From assembly GCF_010731775.1 (NCBI RefSeq), contig NZ_AP022590.1:2728001-2792000 (forward strand): a stretch of DNA of 64,000 bases, in the 5' to 3' direction. The DNA comes from Mycobacterium mantenii. Lineage in GTDB: Bacteria > Actinomycetota > Actinomycetes > Mycobacteriales > Mycobacteriaceae. The translations under genes were made by a program, and so were the position numbers. This document shows positions 63,912-64,000 of this stretch, piece after piece. The notes under the pieces were generated by a model. That model searched no databases. It was given only the letters and a program-made list of their open reading frames with translations, and was not told where the DNA came from. The first letter of the stretch is position 1, and each line of letters starts with the position of its first letter.

Positions 63912-64000
63912 ATGAAAGCCTTCAGCGAAACCGAGCGCCAGGAGTTTCTCGCCGACAAGCACGTGGCGGTGCTGTCCGTCGCCGCCACCGAAGGCCGACC
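63912..64000 (+). CDS. PPOX-fold (pyridoxamine-phosphate-oxidase-like) flavoprotein, truncated by the window end
   Basis: The first 29 codons read MKAFSETERQEFLADKHVAV, then LSVAATEGRP. This is the N-terminus of the FMN- or F420-binding split-barrel family common in mycobacteria. It starts 59 bases after the SDR stop. The rest lies beyond the window. Confidence 0.6.
   Translation, partial: MKAFSETERQEFLADKHVAVLSVAATEGR

Overview
The window is about 64 kb of GC-rich actinobacterial DNA, almost certainly from a nontuberculous Mycobacterium. The signs are a 13E12-type DUF222/HNH protein, an Rv1364c-type sigma-F regulator, two F420-type LLM oxidoreductases, an SDR of the mycofactocin-associated kind, and a very high density of FadE, FadD, EchA, P450 and SDR genes. 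I saw no tRNA, rRNA, CRISPR array, insertion sequence or prophage.

Layout. 0-3.6 kb: a 13E12 protein with an SOS-box-like palindrome over its start, two broken small genes and a TetR-thioesterase fusion. 3.7-7.8 kb: an amidohydrolase, a hypothetical gene and a minus-strand redox operon around a fused cytochrome b561/molybdopterin enzyme. 8-10 kb: a PAS-PP2C-kinase-STAS sigma-F regulator. 10-13.5 kb: a FadE pair and a hydrolase-fold protein lacking its catalytic Ser and His. 13.9-21 kb: P450-alcohol dehydrogenase, SDR, LLM-P450 and a lone carboxyltransferase. 21-31 kb: two divergent operons; the minus one runs SnoaL (broken), flavin monooxygenase, alpha/beta hydrolase, NTF2-like, LLM, and the plus one runs Rieske oxygenase, isochorismatase-like, hotdog, FadD, SRPBCC (broken), SDR. 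31-35 kb: P450, CaiB-type CoA-transferase, atypical SCP-x thiolase. 35-36.4 kb: a thioredoxin/CMD/small membrane protein module. 37-43.8 kb: EchA, amidohydrolase, FadD, amidohydrolase, FadE, FadE. 44-46.3 kb: CsbD, DapA-like protein, SDR. 46.5-56 kb: TetR, EchA/hotdog, then three EchA and three acyl-CoA synthetases in a row. 56-64 kb: GntR, FadE, CaiB, thiolase and FabG-like SDR on minus, divergent from FadE and SDR on plus, ending in a truncated PPOX-fold gene.

Together the genes look like a large catabolic island for hydrophobic acids or cyclic, terpenoid- or steroid-like carbon. Oxygenases (three P450s, one Rieske, one flavin monooxygenase) would activate, FadD and CaiB enzymes attach CoA, FadE and EchA enzymes carry out oxidation and ring or chain chemistry, and thiolases and amidohydrolases cleave. 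The substrate cannot be read from sequence. Many genes overlap by ATGA, GTGA or TTGA junctions and so form tightly coupled operons.

Most notable: a perfect 19-bp palindrome at 31286-31304 whose half-site recurs upstream of at least five other operons in the window, suggesting one shared regulator (the TetR at 46.5 kb is a candidate); four small genes each disrupted by a single mutation; and several intact proteins that have lost canonical catalytic residues.
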